A stretch of 64,000 nt of DNA, from assembly GCA_024234055.1 (NCBI GenBank), contig JACKOW010000004.1, positions 1 to 64,000 of the forward strand, given 5' to 3'. The notes under the pieces were generated by a model that saw only the letters and a program-made list of their open reading frames with translations, did no database searches and was not told the origin of the DNA. Source of the stretch: Rhodanobacteraceae bacterium (GTDB lineage Bacteria > Pseudomonadota > Gammaproteobacteria > Xanthomonadales > SZUA-5). The number at the start of each line of letters is the position of its first letter. Position 1 is the stretch's first letter. Positions 50,922 to 59,957 of this stretch are shown here, one piece after another. A program made the position numbers and the translations under genes.

Positions 50922-53321
50922 ATGAGCGAAATCCTAGAGATCGCTATCGTTGGATCGGGGCCAGGTGGCATCAGTGCCGCGGCGCGCGCGGCAGAGCTGA
51001 AAGTACCGCATGTGTTGCTGGAAGCGGCTCCGCACCTGTCCAACACGATCTTCCGGTACCAGAAAGGCAAACACGTCATGGCCGAACCCGAGGCCCTGCC
51101 GCTGCGCTCGCCGCTTGAATTCTCTCAGGGTAGTCGCGAGTCGATTCTCGAGGCCTGGGACCAAGGAGTCGCCAAGATCGGGGTCAACGTCCGACACGGC
51201 GCCGAGGTCTCGGCGATCAAGAAGGTCGACGATCATTTCGAGATCAGTATCGGCCGCACCGACAAGGTGCGGGCACGCAATGTGGTGCTCGGCATCGGCC
51301 TGCAGGGCAACATCCGCAAGCTCGGCGTGCCCGGCGATGACGCGCCCTTTGTCCAGTATCAGCTGGACGATCCGGACGAATACGAAGCCGAGACCATCAT
51401 AGTGGTCGGCGCCGGCGATGCCGCCATCGAGAATGCCGTGGCGCTGGCGAAGCAGAATCAGGTGATCATCGTCAATCGCCGCGATGAGTTTGCCCGCGCC
51501 AAGGAAGGCAATCTGCGAAACATCCTCAAGGCCATCGAGGATGGCACCATCGAGTGTTACTACGGCGCTGCTCCCGAGCGGGTGGACAAGCTCTCGGTGG
51601 GCCGCAAGCCCGGCCGACTGATCCTGAACACACCCAAGGGCCGAGCGCAGATCCTGTGTGATCGCATCATCGGCCGCCTCGGCGCCAATCCGCCCCGGGC
51701 CTTTGTCGAAGCCTGCGGCGTGGTGTTCCCGAACAAGGATCCCTCGGCGGTACCGGCCATCAGCGAGCGTTACGAGAGCAACGTGCCCGGCCTCTACATT
51801 GTCGGCGCACTCGGCGGCTATCCGCTGATCAAGCAGGCCATGAACCAGGGCTACGAGGTGATCGAGTACATCCTCGGCAACAGCGTCGAACCTGCCGACG
51901 AACCGCTGCTGCGCGCCAAGTTCGAGAAGATGCCCGGGTTCACCAGCGTGTCGGCGGCCCTGGCCAAGATTCAGGCGGCGGTGCCGCTGCTGGCCACGAT
52001 CACGCCGCTGCAGCTGCGCGAGTTCATGATCGATTCGCAGATCCGTTCGCCCAAGTCGGGCGAAGTGATCTTCAAGCGCAACGATTACACCAACAGCTTC
52101 TTCTGCATCATCGAGGGTCAGGTTCAGGTGGCCATCGACGATGCCGGCAAGAACCGGATCACGCTGGGCGCCGGAGAGTTCTTTGGTGAAATGAGTCTGA
52201 TCTCCGGACGCCGGCGCAGTGCCACCGTCTATGCCGGACCGAACTGCGTGCTGATCGAAACGCCGCGGCGCTCGATGCAGAAACTGATCAATTCGGTGGA
52301 CGCGGTGAAGAAGCTGGTCGACCGCACCTTCATCGCCCGCGCGCTGGCTGCCCGGTTCGGCGCCGACGTGACCCAGGCCCAGATCAACGAGGTGGTTTCC
52401 GGCGCATCGCTGGCCCGCTACAAGGCTGGCGAGACGCTGTTCCGCGAAGGCGACGAAGGCGACAGCCTGCACCTGGTGCGGGTCGGTTCGCTGACCATTT
52501 CCCGCAGCATCGGCGGTCGCGACGTGGTGCTTTCCTATGTCCCTGCGGGCAACTACGTGGGCGAGATGGCCATCATCGGCGGTGGCAAGCGCTCGGCCAC
52601 GGCCAAGGCGGCGGTGGCCACCGAGACCATCAAGGTCGATCGCGATTCCTTCAACAAGCTGCTGATGCAGAATCCGACACTGCGCGGCAAGCTGGCCATG
52701 GAAGTCAAGCAGCGCACCGCAGAGAACATCACCATGCAGGCTGCAGCCTCCGGCGGAGACCTGATCTCCTTCCTGGTAGGCCAGGGTCTGGGTGAAGCCA
52801 CCGATGTGCTGCTGATCGACGAATCGCTGTGCGTGCGCTGCGATAACTGCGAGAAGGCCTGCGCCGAAACCCACGGCGGCACCTCCAGGCTGGATCGCGA
52901 GGCTGGCCCCACCTTTGCCAATGTCCACGTGCCGACTTCCTGTCGGCACTGCGAGCATCCGCACTGCATGAAGGACTGTCCGGCCGACGCCATCCACCGC
53001 GCGCCCAATGGCGAGGTGTTCATCGCCGACAACTGCATTGGCTGCGGCAATTGCGAGCGCAATTGCCCCTACGGCGTCATCCATATGTCGGCCAAACCCA
53101 AGAAGAAACCGGGTCTGCTGCAGTGGCTGCTGCTGGGCGCCGGACCGGGGCCCGGCAATTCGCCCTACGACCCGGATAGCCACGAGAAGAAGGCGGTCAA
53201 ATGCGATATGTGCAAGGACCTGAAGGGCGGCGCCGCCTGCGTGCGCGCCTGCCCGACCGGAGCTGCCATACGCATCAGTCCGGAACAGCTGCCCGAATAT
53301 GCCTACGCACGAGGACCGTAA
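50922..53321 (+). CDS. FAD/NAD(P) reductase - two cNMP-binding domains - 4x[4Fe-4S] fusion
   Basis: 799 residues in three parts. Residues 1-345: thioredoxin-reductase-like flavoprotein with FAD motif IAIVGSGPGG and NAD(P) motif IIVVGAGDAAIE, but no CxxC active site is evident. Residues 359-475 and 485-605: two cyclic-nucleotide-binding (CAP-type) domains, with phosphate cassettes FFGEMSLISGRRRSAT and VGEMAIIGGGKRSAT. Residues 630-790: a HybA/DmsB-like ferredoxin with 16 Cys in four sets (CVRCDNCEKAC, CRHCEHPHCMKDC, CIGCGNCERNC, CDMC...CVRAC). No signal peptide, so cytoplasmic. Likely moves NAD(P)H electrons to the membrane protein encoded next; the cNMP domains suggest ligand control. ATG 50922 has GAGGG upstream. 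Confidence 0.93.
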   Translation: MSEILEIAIVGSGPGGISAAARAAELKVPHVLLEAAPHLSNTIFRYQKGKHVMAEPEALPLRSPLEFSQGSRESILEAWDQGVAKIGVNVRHGAEVSAIKKVDDHFEISIGRTDKVRARNVVLGIGLQGNIRKLGVPGDDAPFVQYQLDDPDEYEAETIIVVGAGDAAIENAVALAKQNQVIIVNRRDEFARAKEGNLRNILKAIEDGTIECYYGAAPERVDKLSVGRKPGRLILNTPKGRAQILCDRIIGRLGANPPRAFVEACGVVFPNKDPSAVPAISERYESNVPGLYIVGALGGYPLIKQAMNQGYEVIEYILGNSVEPADEPLLRAKFEKMPGFTSVSAALAKIQAAVPLLATITPLQLREFMIDSQIRSPKSGEVIFKRNDYTNSFFCIIEGQVQVAIDDAGKNRITLGAGEFFGEMSLISGRRRSATVYAGPNCVLIETPRRSMQKLINSVDAVKKLVDRTFIARALAARFGADVTQAQINEVVSGASLARYKAGETLFREGDEGDSLHLVRVGSLTISRSIGGRDVVLSYVPAGNYVGEMAIIGGGKRSATAKAAVATETIKVDRDSFNKLLMQNPTLRGKLAMEVKQRTAENITMQAAASGGDLISFLVGQGLGEATDVLLIDESLCVRCDNCEKACAETHGGTSRLDREAGPTFANVHVPTSCRHCEHPHCMKDCPADAIHRAPNGEVFIADNCIGCGNCERNCPYGVIHMSAKPKKKPGLLQWLLLGAGPGPGNSPYDPDSHEKKAVKCDMCKDLKGGAACVRACPTGAAIRISPEQLPEYAYARGP

Positions 53322-53324
53322 GCC

Positions 53325-54221
53325 ATGCATGATTCGATCCTCGACTACCGCGGCTACCGCTACCTCTGGGTCTCGTTGATCCTGTCGATCGGTTCCATCG
53401 CTGCCTATCTGTGGCATGACCCCATCGGCGTCCCCAACGGCGGCTCCTGGCTGGGCTATACCCTCGGCACCATCGGCGCCCTGCTGATCCTGTGGCTGCT
53501 GTGGTTCGGCATCCGCAAGCGCCGCTATGCACGGGCCAGCAGCAGCGCCCGTGGCTGGTTGTCGGCCCACGTGTACCTCGGCACCACCCTGATCCTGATT
53601 GCCTTCCTGCATTCAGGTTTCCAGGTGGGCTGGAATATCCACACGCTGGCTCTGGTGCTGATGCTGCTGGTGATCTTCAGCGGCTTTTTCGGTGTCTACG
53701 CCTACCTGCGTTTTCCCTCGTTGATGACGCGCAACCGCGCCGACTCCACGCGCAAGGCCATGCTGGAGGAGATCCGCGAGTTGGATCAGCAGGCGCTGCA
53801 GATTGCCGACAAGGTCGACAAGAGCATCCACGACACGGTGCTCGGGTCGATTCAGCATGGGCAACTGGGCGGAGGCGTCTGGGCACAGCTGACCGCGCGG
53901 GATGATTCCGCCGCGGCGCTGGCCAAGCTCAAGGACGCAGTCATGAACGCCGACTCTGGCAAGGCGTCGTCCACCAAGACTGGCCAGACCATGGTAATGA
54001 TGGTCGACTTCCTGGCCAACCAGGCCAACGATGGACAGAGCGAGCAGTTGCGGCGCCTGATCGACCTGATCTCGCGCAAGCGCTCACTGGCGTCTCGGGT
54101 GGCGCGTGACATTCAGCTGCAGGCGATGATGGAAATCTGGCTCTACGTCCACGTGCCACTGTCGCTCGGACTGCTCGGCGCTTTGACAGCGCACGTCCTG
54201 TCCGTGTTCTTCTATTGGTGA
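53325..54221 (+). CDS. Five-helix membrane protein, probable electron-transfer subunit
   Basis: 298 residues. About four helices in residues 12-135 and one at the C-terminus (LYVHVPLSLGLLGALTAHVLSVFF). Histidines in the third helix (AHVYLG, FLHSGF), in WNIHTLAL and in the last helix (VHVPL, TAHVL) could bind b-type hemes. A soluble helical stretch of about 120 residues (EEIRELDQQALQIADKVDKS onwards) lies between. It begins three bases after the ferredoxin fusion's stop. I know no exact family; role as quinone- or heme-linked conduit is inferred from position. Confidence 0.8.
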   Translation: MHDSILDYRGYRYLWVSLILSIGSIAAYLWHDPIGVPNGGSWLGYTLGTIGALLILWLLWFGIRKRRYARASSSARGWLSAHVYLGTTLILIAFLHSGFQVGWNIHTLALVLMLLVIFSGFFGVYAYLRFPSLMTRNRADSTRKAMLEEIRELDQQALQIADKVDKSIHDTVLGSIQHGQLGGGVWAQLTARDDSAAALAKLKDAVMNADSGKASSTKTGQTMVMMVDFLANQANDGQSEQLRRLIDLISRKRSLASRVARDIQLQAMMEIWLYVHVPLSLGLLGALTAHVLSVFFYW

Positions 54222-54384
54222 TCGTGTGCGGCGCCGGGCGCGCCACGCTCCAGATCTGAGGGCGATTCGTGAGCGAAATTATGGGAAGAGACATCGGGAT
54301 CGCGGGCCGTGATCCATCCATCCTGAATCTTTACGGGTCACGCTGCGCCGCACGTGAGCCATCCGCGAGAGGGGACCTCACGCC

Positions 54385-56100
54385 ATGAAATGGTTCATCC
54401 GACGCGTCATCAAGAAGGGCAAGGGCAGTATCCAGGTCGAAGAGGAAATTCACTTCGGTGAAACCCTGACCATCGGTCGCGCCGCCAACCAAGCCATTTT
54501 CATCAACGATCTGCGCGCCGCTCTGGAGCATGCGCGCGTGGTGGCGTTGGGCAACGGTCGCTATCGCATCGAATCGCTGGTCGCCGCCGGGGTGCGCATC
54601 AACGGACAATTCGAACACACGGCCACCGCCGGCGCCGGCACCCAGATCGAAATCGGCAATCTGCGCATCACCCTGGTGGATCCACCCAAGGACTTCGAAG
54701 CCGCCGTTGAAGTCGGGCTGGTGGACAAGTCCGAGGTAGCTGCGCGCGAACAGTCCGAGGCCCTGCCACAAAGCCTGGCCGAAGCCGGCATGAGCAAGCG
54801 CAAGTGGTCCTGGGCGCTGCTCGCCATCACGTTGACGCTGGGCCTGTTGCTGCCACTGATGGCGCATTACGTGCCCACTTTCCGCTCGCAGATCAAGGAC
54901 GTTCCAGCATTGGGCCTGAATGCCTGGGAATCCGGCCCCCTGGCCTCCGCTCACCACACCATGGCCAATGACTGTCAGAGTTGTCATGGCGCGCCCTTCC
55001 AGGTGATCCAGGACGACAAATGCATCGTCTGTCATGCCGGCACCAAGGCCCATGCCGATCCAGTGCGCTATCCGCTGCCGGAGATCGCCGAATCACGCTG
55101 CGCCCACTGTCATCGCGATCACAACGGCGACACCGGACTGATCCGCGCCGATCAGGAGCTCTGCAGCGATTGCCACAGGAATCTGAGCGAACGCGTCAAG
55201 GGCGACACCCAGCTGGTGGATGTCGGTGATTTCGGCAGCAACCATCCGCAATTCAAAGTGCTGCTGCCAGCCTGGGATGCCCAGGGACGATTCACGCCAG
55301 AGCGCGTGAGCATGGACAAGAAGCCGCTCACCGAACAATCCGGTCTGAAGTTTCCGCATGCCAAGCATCTGGCCAAGGAAGGGCTGAAGACCGCCGACGG
55401 CGTTCAGGTGCTGAACTGCGCCAGCTGCCACCAATCCGAGCCCGGCGGCGCCCTGATCGCACCGATCAACTTCGAAAAGCACTGCCAGTCCTGCCACCGC
55501 CTAGACTTTGACCTGCGCATGCCCGATCGCCAGGCACCCCACGGCGATGTCGCCGAAATCCAGTACATGATTTCAGAGTACTACTCCAAGGTGGCCCTGG
55601 AGGGCGGCTACGACGACGTCCAGGCGCCGGTTTCCGTGCGTCAGCGCCGCCGCCCCGGCCAGCCCCCGGCCACCGCGCAGGAACAGCGTGAAGCCCTGAC
55701 CTGGGCCCGCGACAAGGCCCTGCAGACCACCGACACGCTGTTCCAGAGCCGCACCTGCACGGTTTGCCATACCGTCTCCAAGGATCCAGCCGCGACTCAG
55801 GCCGGATGGGTGGTCGCACCCGTGCGCGTGGCCGGCAGCTGGTACGAAAAAGCCAGCTTCACCCATGCCAAGCACAGCACCATGGCCTGCGGCGACTGCC
55901 ACGCTGCGGAGCTGTCCCAGTTCAGCTCGGATGTGCTGATCCCGGACATCGGCGTTGCAGGTGCCCCGTCGACACAGGCACCGTTTGCCTGTCGCGATTG
56001 CCATGGCGGCGAACGAGACAAGAAGCTGCTGCAGAGCACGTGCATCGATTGCCATGGCTTCCATCAGGCAGAGATGCCCTTGCACGCGGAGAAGAAATAG
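54385..56100 (+). CDS. FHA domain fused to a membrane-tethered decaheme cytochrome c
   Basis: 571 residues. Residues 1-115 form an FHA domain (LTIGRAANQAIFINDLRAALEHARVV...GVRINGQ), in which the usual Ser of the SxxH pair is replaced (AALEHA), so phosphothreonine binding may be lost. A membrane helix (about 142-162) follows. The rest is periplasmic with ten CxxCH heme sites (CQSCH, CIVCH, CAHCH, CSDCH, CASCH, CQSCH, CTVCH, CGDCH, CRDCH, CIDCH). So the FHA lies in the cytoplasm and ten hemes outside. Probably takes electrons from the membrane protein before it. ATG 54385 is the only start retaining the FHA fold. A hairpin follows the stop. Confidence 0.93.
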   Translation: MKWFIRRVIKKGKGSIQVEEEIHFGETLTIGRAANQAIFINDLRAALEHARVVALGNGRYRIESLVAAGVRINGQFEHTATAGAGTQIEIGNLRITLVDPPKDFEAAVEVGLVDKSEVAAREQSEALPQSLAEAGMSKRKWSWALLAITLTLGLLLPLMAHYVPTFRSQIKDVPALGLNAWESGPLASAHHTMANDCQSCHGAPFQVIQDDKCIVCHAGTKAHADPVRYPLPEIAESRCAHCHRDHNGDTGLIRADQELCSDCHRNLSERVKGDTQLVDVGDFGSNHPQFKVLLPAWDAQGRFTPERVSMDKKPLTEQSGLKFPHAKHLAKEGLKTADGVQVLNCASCHQSEPGGALIAPINFEKHCQSCHRLDFDLRMPDRQAPHGDVAEIQYMISEYYSKVALEGGYDDVQAPVSVRQRRRPGQPPATAQEQREALTWARDKALQTTDTLFQSRTCTVCHTVSKDPAATQAGWVVAPVRVAGSWYEKASFTHAKHSTMACGDCHAAELSQFSSDVLIPDIGVAGAPSTQAPFACRDCHGGERDKKLLQSTCIDCHGFHQAEMPLHAEKK

Positions 56101-56125
56101 ACCTCTTCCGGGACAGCCTTCATGG

Positions 56126-56145
56126 GCCCGGCAGAATTGCCGGGC
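56126..56145 (+). terminator. Hairpin after the decaheme gene
   Basis: Eight-pair stem GCCCGGCA-GAAT-TGCCGGGC, 25 bases after the stop. There is no T-run, so termination could be Rho-dependent or partial, but the stem is strong. Confidence 0.6.
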
Positions 56146-56595
56146 TCGGCATTCTCAGAATTGCGCCCAGGCTCGTCGACCGTGCTTTCTGGAACATGCA
56201 GGATTCGAGCAGACGAGGATTCCCGGCGTCATTGCGAGCCGCCTGTGTCGGCCCGACATTGCGCACTGGCCATGAACCCGCCGTCGTAGGTCATGTTGTC
56301 CGCGTCAGCGGACTACGTGACATAGAGTTGCGTCACGTAGCTCGCTACGCGAGCAACATGACCTACAACAGCAAATCAACAACTTACGATATGGGTTCAT
56401 GGGGAGCCACCTGTGTCGGCCCGACACTGCGCACGGGGCATGAACCCTCCCCGACCTTCGGGGACGACTGGGGAGCGGTTAGGCGAGAAATCCCATGCAA
56501 CGGTCATGGTACCAGCGACTTTCCGGATTGCGAGTGACTCGCAGCCAAGACCGTTGGGCCAAGCGCCGGCATGGTCGGGAAACCATGCCGCAAAT
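56146..56595. repeat. Repeat-rich gap with a nested inverted repeat
   Basis: No gene. The arms GTAGGTCATGTTG (56286-56298) and CAACATGACCTAC (56354-56366) enclose TACGTGAC and GTCACGTA. The surrounding GTGTCGGCCCGACA and GGTTCATG texts recur near 8080-8380 in opposite orientation. The right flank of the inverted repeat (GACCTACAACAGCA) equals that at 47504. Confidence 0.75.
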
Positions 56596-56623
56596 CCCAG
56601 CGGCAACCTAAGTTGCCGCTGGG
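56596..56623 (-). terminator. Hairpin after the DUF3011 gene
   Basis: Perfect 12-pair stem CCCAGCGGCAAC-CTAA-GTTGCCGCTGGG, 12 bases after the minus-strand stop at 56635. On that strand it is followed by ATTTGCGG, a poor T-run. Confidence 0.65.
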
Positions 56624-56634
56624 CTCAAGACGGG

Positions 56635-57615
56635 TCAGCGGTTCCTGCTGGCAAAGCGAGCGCGACAACCGCGATCCACCCACAATCCGCGGCGCGGCGT
56701 GTAGCCCCAGGACAAGCCCTCGATGCAGGGGCTGCTGGAATACTGCTCGATCAGCACCGGCGGGCCCTTGCGGCGATCCCAGGAGCAGATGGCGTACTGG
56801 TTGTCGAGGCTGGAGCAATCCATCCAGTAGGCGTTGTACTGGGTGGGATCGTAGAAGCCGCCGCTCGGCCGGTAGGCTTCAGCGAACACGCCAGCGCAGC
56901 CGCGATCCACCCAGATCAGGCCAGGACGCTGACCCCAGGTACGACCTTCAATGCACAGACTGCTGCCACGCAGCTGGCGCAGCAGCGTTGCCGGTCCGCG
57001 GAAAGCCACATTGCACTCGCGATAGCCCTTGACGCTCTGGCAAGTCATTTCCGGGAGCTGACCGACCGACGGCGCAGCCTCGGTGAACTGACCGCGGCAG
57101 CCGTTCGATACCCAGACAACGCCCGGGCGATGACCCCAGGTGCGGCCTTCAACACAGCGGGTGCTGGACAGCTGACGATCGAGAATCGGCGGATTCAGGA
57201 ATCCTGTTCCACACTCGCGATAGTCACGATCGTTGGACTCGCACAGCACGGTCCGACCACGCGCCGGCAGCGGCGTGACCCAGCCGGGAGTCGTGATCTG
57301 ACCAGGCGGCACATTGTTCGGGTAGGTATTGCCATCAACCCGATCGCGCAGTGACTGCACCATGTCCTGGGTGATCTGGGCATAGCTCCAACCGCGCGGA
57401 ATCTGTTCGAGGTAGAACTCCAGCTGGTCCTCCGGCAAGGGTCGTCCTCCGGACAGCTCGCCATACTGCTTTTCAAGTACCCGGATCTGCTCGGGCTGAT
57501 CGAGCTTGCTCAGGTTCTCCGGCGCGTACGCCTTCTCGCCTCCGGTCGTGTTCTGGGCCGCCAGCTGGGCGCTGGCAAAGGCCACTAGTACGAACAGCAG
57601 ATAAAGTCTCTTCAT
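56635..57615 (-). CDS. Secreted DUF3011 protein with three repeats
   Basis: 326 residues with a signal peptide (LYLLFVLVAFASAQLAAQ). The C-terminal two thirds holds three DUF3011 units, each with C...YREC/YAIC, then S..C.EGR/LTWG...IWVDRGC.A.F: at about 125-175, 190-240 and 260-320. Each unit has four conserved Cys likely forming disulfides. An N-terminal helical region precedes. The units probably bind something at the surface, but the ligand is unknown. Points the other way from the redox genes around it. Confidence 0.86.
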   Translation of the reverse strand: MKRLYLLFVLVAFASAQLAAQNTTGGEKAYAPENLSKLDQPEQIRVLEKQYGELSGGRPLPEDQLEFYLEQIPRGWSYAQITQDMVQSLRDRVDGNTYPNNVPPGQITTPGWVTPLPARGRTVLCESNDRDYRECGTGFLNPPILDRQLSSTRCVEGRTWGHRPGVVWVSNGCRGQFTEAAPSVGQLPEMTCQSVKGYRECNVAFRGPATLLRQLRGSSLCIEGRTWGQRPGLIWVDRGCAGVFAEAYRPSGGFYDPTQYNAYWMDCSSLDNQYAICSWDRRKGPPVLIEQYSSSPCIEGLSWGYTPRRGLWVDRGCRARFASRNR

Positions 57616-57880
57616 CGTCCAACTCCCGCAGAAAGGCGCCCGGTCGAAGGCGCGGCAAGGCCATGGTACCGTGCCGCGGTGGAACTTGTGTCGGTCAGGA
57701 TCAGATCTGTTGCAACTGGACCATGCCCCGGTTCAGGACCAGACAAGGAGCCGCAATTCCCCCACGGAAACGGCCTTTTGCGTCAAGGAAACGACCATTC
57801 GTCGTGAAAGCGGGGTTATGATCGGGGCGCTGCAGGGCACTGGGGGCCGTACGGCAATGGGAACTTCGGGAGGATGCTCG

Positions 57881-59956
57881 ATGGCTTGGGGACGCTTGCA
57901 CGGCGTTGGTTTGGGAATGGCCCTGGCGCTGCTCGCCGGATGTGGCGGCGGATCAGGCCCCAGTACAACCGGAACGGCACCACCCGTGTCTGGTCCTTCG
58001 CAGGGTTGCAGTGGCAGTTGCGCCAGTGCTGCCTCCTTCCTCAGCGCATCGGACGTCAGCACCATCCTGGCGCAAGCGATCGCCGAGGCGCAGGCCAACA
58101 ACGTACCCGCGACCATTGCCGTGGTCGATCGGGTCGGCAATGTGCTCGGTGTCTATCGCATGACCGGCAGCCCGGTGACGGTCACCATTCATTCCGAACG
58201 CACGATCAGCGGCGGTCTGGAGAATCTGATCGTACCGTCCGAATTGGCAGCGATCGCCAAGGCGCTCACGGGTGCCTATCTGTCCAGTGAGGGCAACGCC
58301 TTCACCACCCGCACGGCCAGCCAGATCGTGCAGCAGAATTTCAATCCGGGCGAAAGCAATGCGCCCTCCGGACCGCTGTTTGGCGTGCAGTTCTCCCAAC
58401 TGCCCTGCTCGGATTTCATGACGCGCTTTTCCAGCGAACAGGCGATCGGCGCCGGTCCGCACCGCTCCCCGCTTGGCCTGTCGGCTGATCCGGGCGGCTT
58501 TCCGTTGTACAAGGATGGTGTGCCGGTCGGTGGCATTGGCGTCGCCGCGGATCCGGACTACACGCTGGATGTGCGCATCTCGGATCGCGATCGCGATGTT
58601 GATGAGCTGATTGCGCTGGCCGGTACCTTTGGCTTCGGCGCCCCGGCCAATCGTCGCGCTGACACGATCACGGCGGACGGCAAGACCTTCCGCTACAGTG
58701 ATGTCGAGTACAGCGACCTGGCGCGTGCCGCCGGCAATGCACCAGCACTGTCGACGCTGGCCCCCAGTGTGGGCCAGGTGATCCGCGTGCCCGCCTACGC
58801 CGACGCCCAGATTCGAGCCGGCACGGCCTTTGGAACGCCAGCCTCCGGCGTACGACCGGCCGATTCGGATCTGTCCGACCTCGACGCCTTCGTGATCGTC
58901 GACAACAACAACAACAATCGTTTCGCCATCCGTGCCGGCACCGAGGGCAACAGCAGTGCACTCAGCGCCGAAGAAGTCCGCACGCTGTTGCGCGAAGCGC
59001 TGAAAGTCGCCAATCGGGCCCGCGCGCAGATTCGCCAACCGCTGGGCAGTCAGGCTCGGGTGAGCGTTTCCATCGTTGACACCCATGGCGAAATCCTCGC
59101 CATTGCGCGCACCCGTGACGCCCCGATCTTCGGCCTTGATGTCAGTCTGCAGAAGGCGCGCACCGCTGCCTTCTATTCCAACCCGGCCGCCGCGGCGGAT
59201 CTGCAAAGCCTGCCCGACGCCGTCTACCTGAACGCCAGTCTGGACAGCGCCGGCGTGCAGTTCCGCACCGTCGCCAACAGCTCCATCGGCGCCTATGTGA
59301 CGGCGGTGCGTGACTTCCTCGGTCTGCCAGGCGCGCTGTCCGACGGTGCCTTTGCCTTCTCCGACCGAGCCGGTGGCAATCTCTCGCGCCCCTTCTATCC
59401 AGACGGCATCATCGGCACGCCGCCTGGACCGTTTTCAAAGCCCTTCGAGTCCTGGAGCCCATTCACCGTCGGCCTGCAACTGGATCTGGCCTACAACCAG
59501 ATTGCCTTGCACGTGGCTCACTATCTGAATCAACGGCCTTCCGATGGCGTGTCACCGCCGCCCACCGGCCTGGCACTCTTCCTCGACGGCCAGTTGCTGG
59601 CGCCAGCCCCGACTGCCGCCAACCCGATCCCACTGCCGGACATCGGCTTCAGCTGCAGCGGTCTGCAGCGACTGCGCAATGGCACTCAGACCTTCCCCGG
59701 CAGCGTACCCATCTACCGCGGCGAGCAACTGATCGGTGGCATTGGTGTCTCGGGCGACGGCGTGGATCAGGACGACATGGTGTCCTTCCTCGGCCTGCAC
59801 AACGCCGGGGTGGCGCTGGGTGGCGCCATCGGCAATGCGCCGCGCGAACGTCGTGCCGACCAGCTGGTGCCACGCGGGGCCCGACTGCGCTATGTGCAAT
59901 GCCCGCAGGCGCCCTTCCTCGATTCCACCGAACAGAATGTGTGCGAGGGCAAGTGA
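57881..59956 (+). CDS. Lipoprotein with two GlcG/HbpS-like domains
   Basis: 691 residues. ATG 57881 follows GGAGG at seven bases. A lipobox (LLAGC at residues 19-23, then a glycine-rich linker) predicts outer-membrane or periplasmic anchoring. The first GlcG/HbpS-type domain starts LSASDVSTILAQAIAEAQANN (IAVVDRVGNVLGVYRM), the second LSAEEVRTLLREALKVANRAR (VSIVDTHGEILAIARTRD). HbpS-like domains are known to bind heme and sense redox state. The stop is one base from the next gene's start, so they form one operon with the barrel and cytochrome. Longer starts to 57671 are unsupported. Confidence 0.86.
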   Translation: MAWGRLHGVGLGMALALLAGCGGGSGPSTTGTAPPVSGPSQGCSGSCASAASFLSASDVSTILAQAIAEAQANNVPATIAVVDRVGNVLGVYRMTGSPVTVTIHSERTISGGLENLIVPSELAAIAKALTGAYLSSEGNAFTTRTASQIVQQNFNPGESNAPSGPLFGVQFSQLPCSDFMTRFSSEQAIGAGPHRSPLGLSADPGGFPLYKDGVPVGGIGVAADPDYTLDVRISDRDRDVDELIALAGTFGFGAPANRRADTITADGKTFRYSDVEYSDLARAAGNAPALSTLAPSVGQVIRVPAYADAQIRAGTAFGTPASGVRPADSDLSDLDAFVIVDNNNNNRFAIRAGTEGNSSALSAEEVRTLLREALKVANRARAQIRQPLGSQARVSVSIVDTHGEILAIARTRDAPIFGLDVSLQKARTAAFYSNPAAAADLQSLPDAVYLNASLDSAGVQFRTVANSSIGAYVTAVRDFLGLPGALSDGAFAFSDRAGGNLSRPFYPDGIIGTPPGPFSKPFESWSPFTVGLQLDLAYNQIALHVAHYLNQRPSDGVSPPPTGLALFLDGQLLAPAPTAANPIPLPDIGFSCSGLQRLRNGTQTFPGSVPIYRGEQLIGGIGVSGDGVDQDDMVSFLGLHNAGVALGGAIGNAPRERRADQLVPRGARLRYVQCPQAPFLDSTEQNVCEGK

Positions 59957-59957
59957 T

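Noticed and set aside
50934..53612. 892-codon open frame on the minus strand
   Set aside because: Antisense to the redox fusion gene with all its motifs; composition rich in Asp, His, Gln and Gly typical of a shadow frame.
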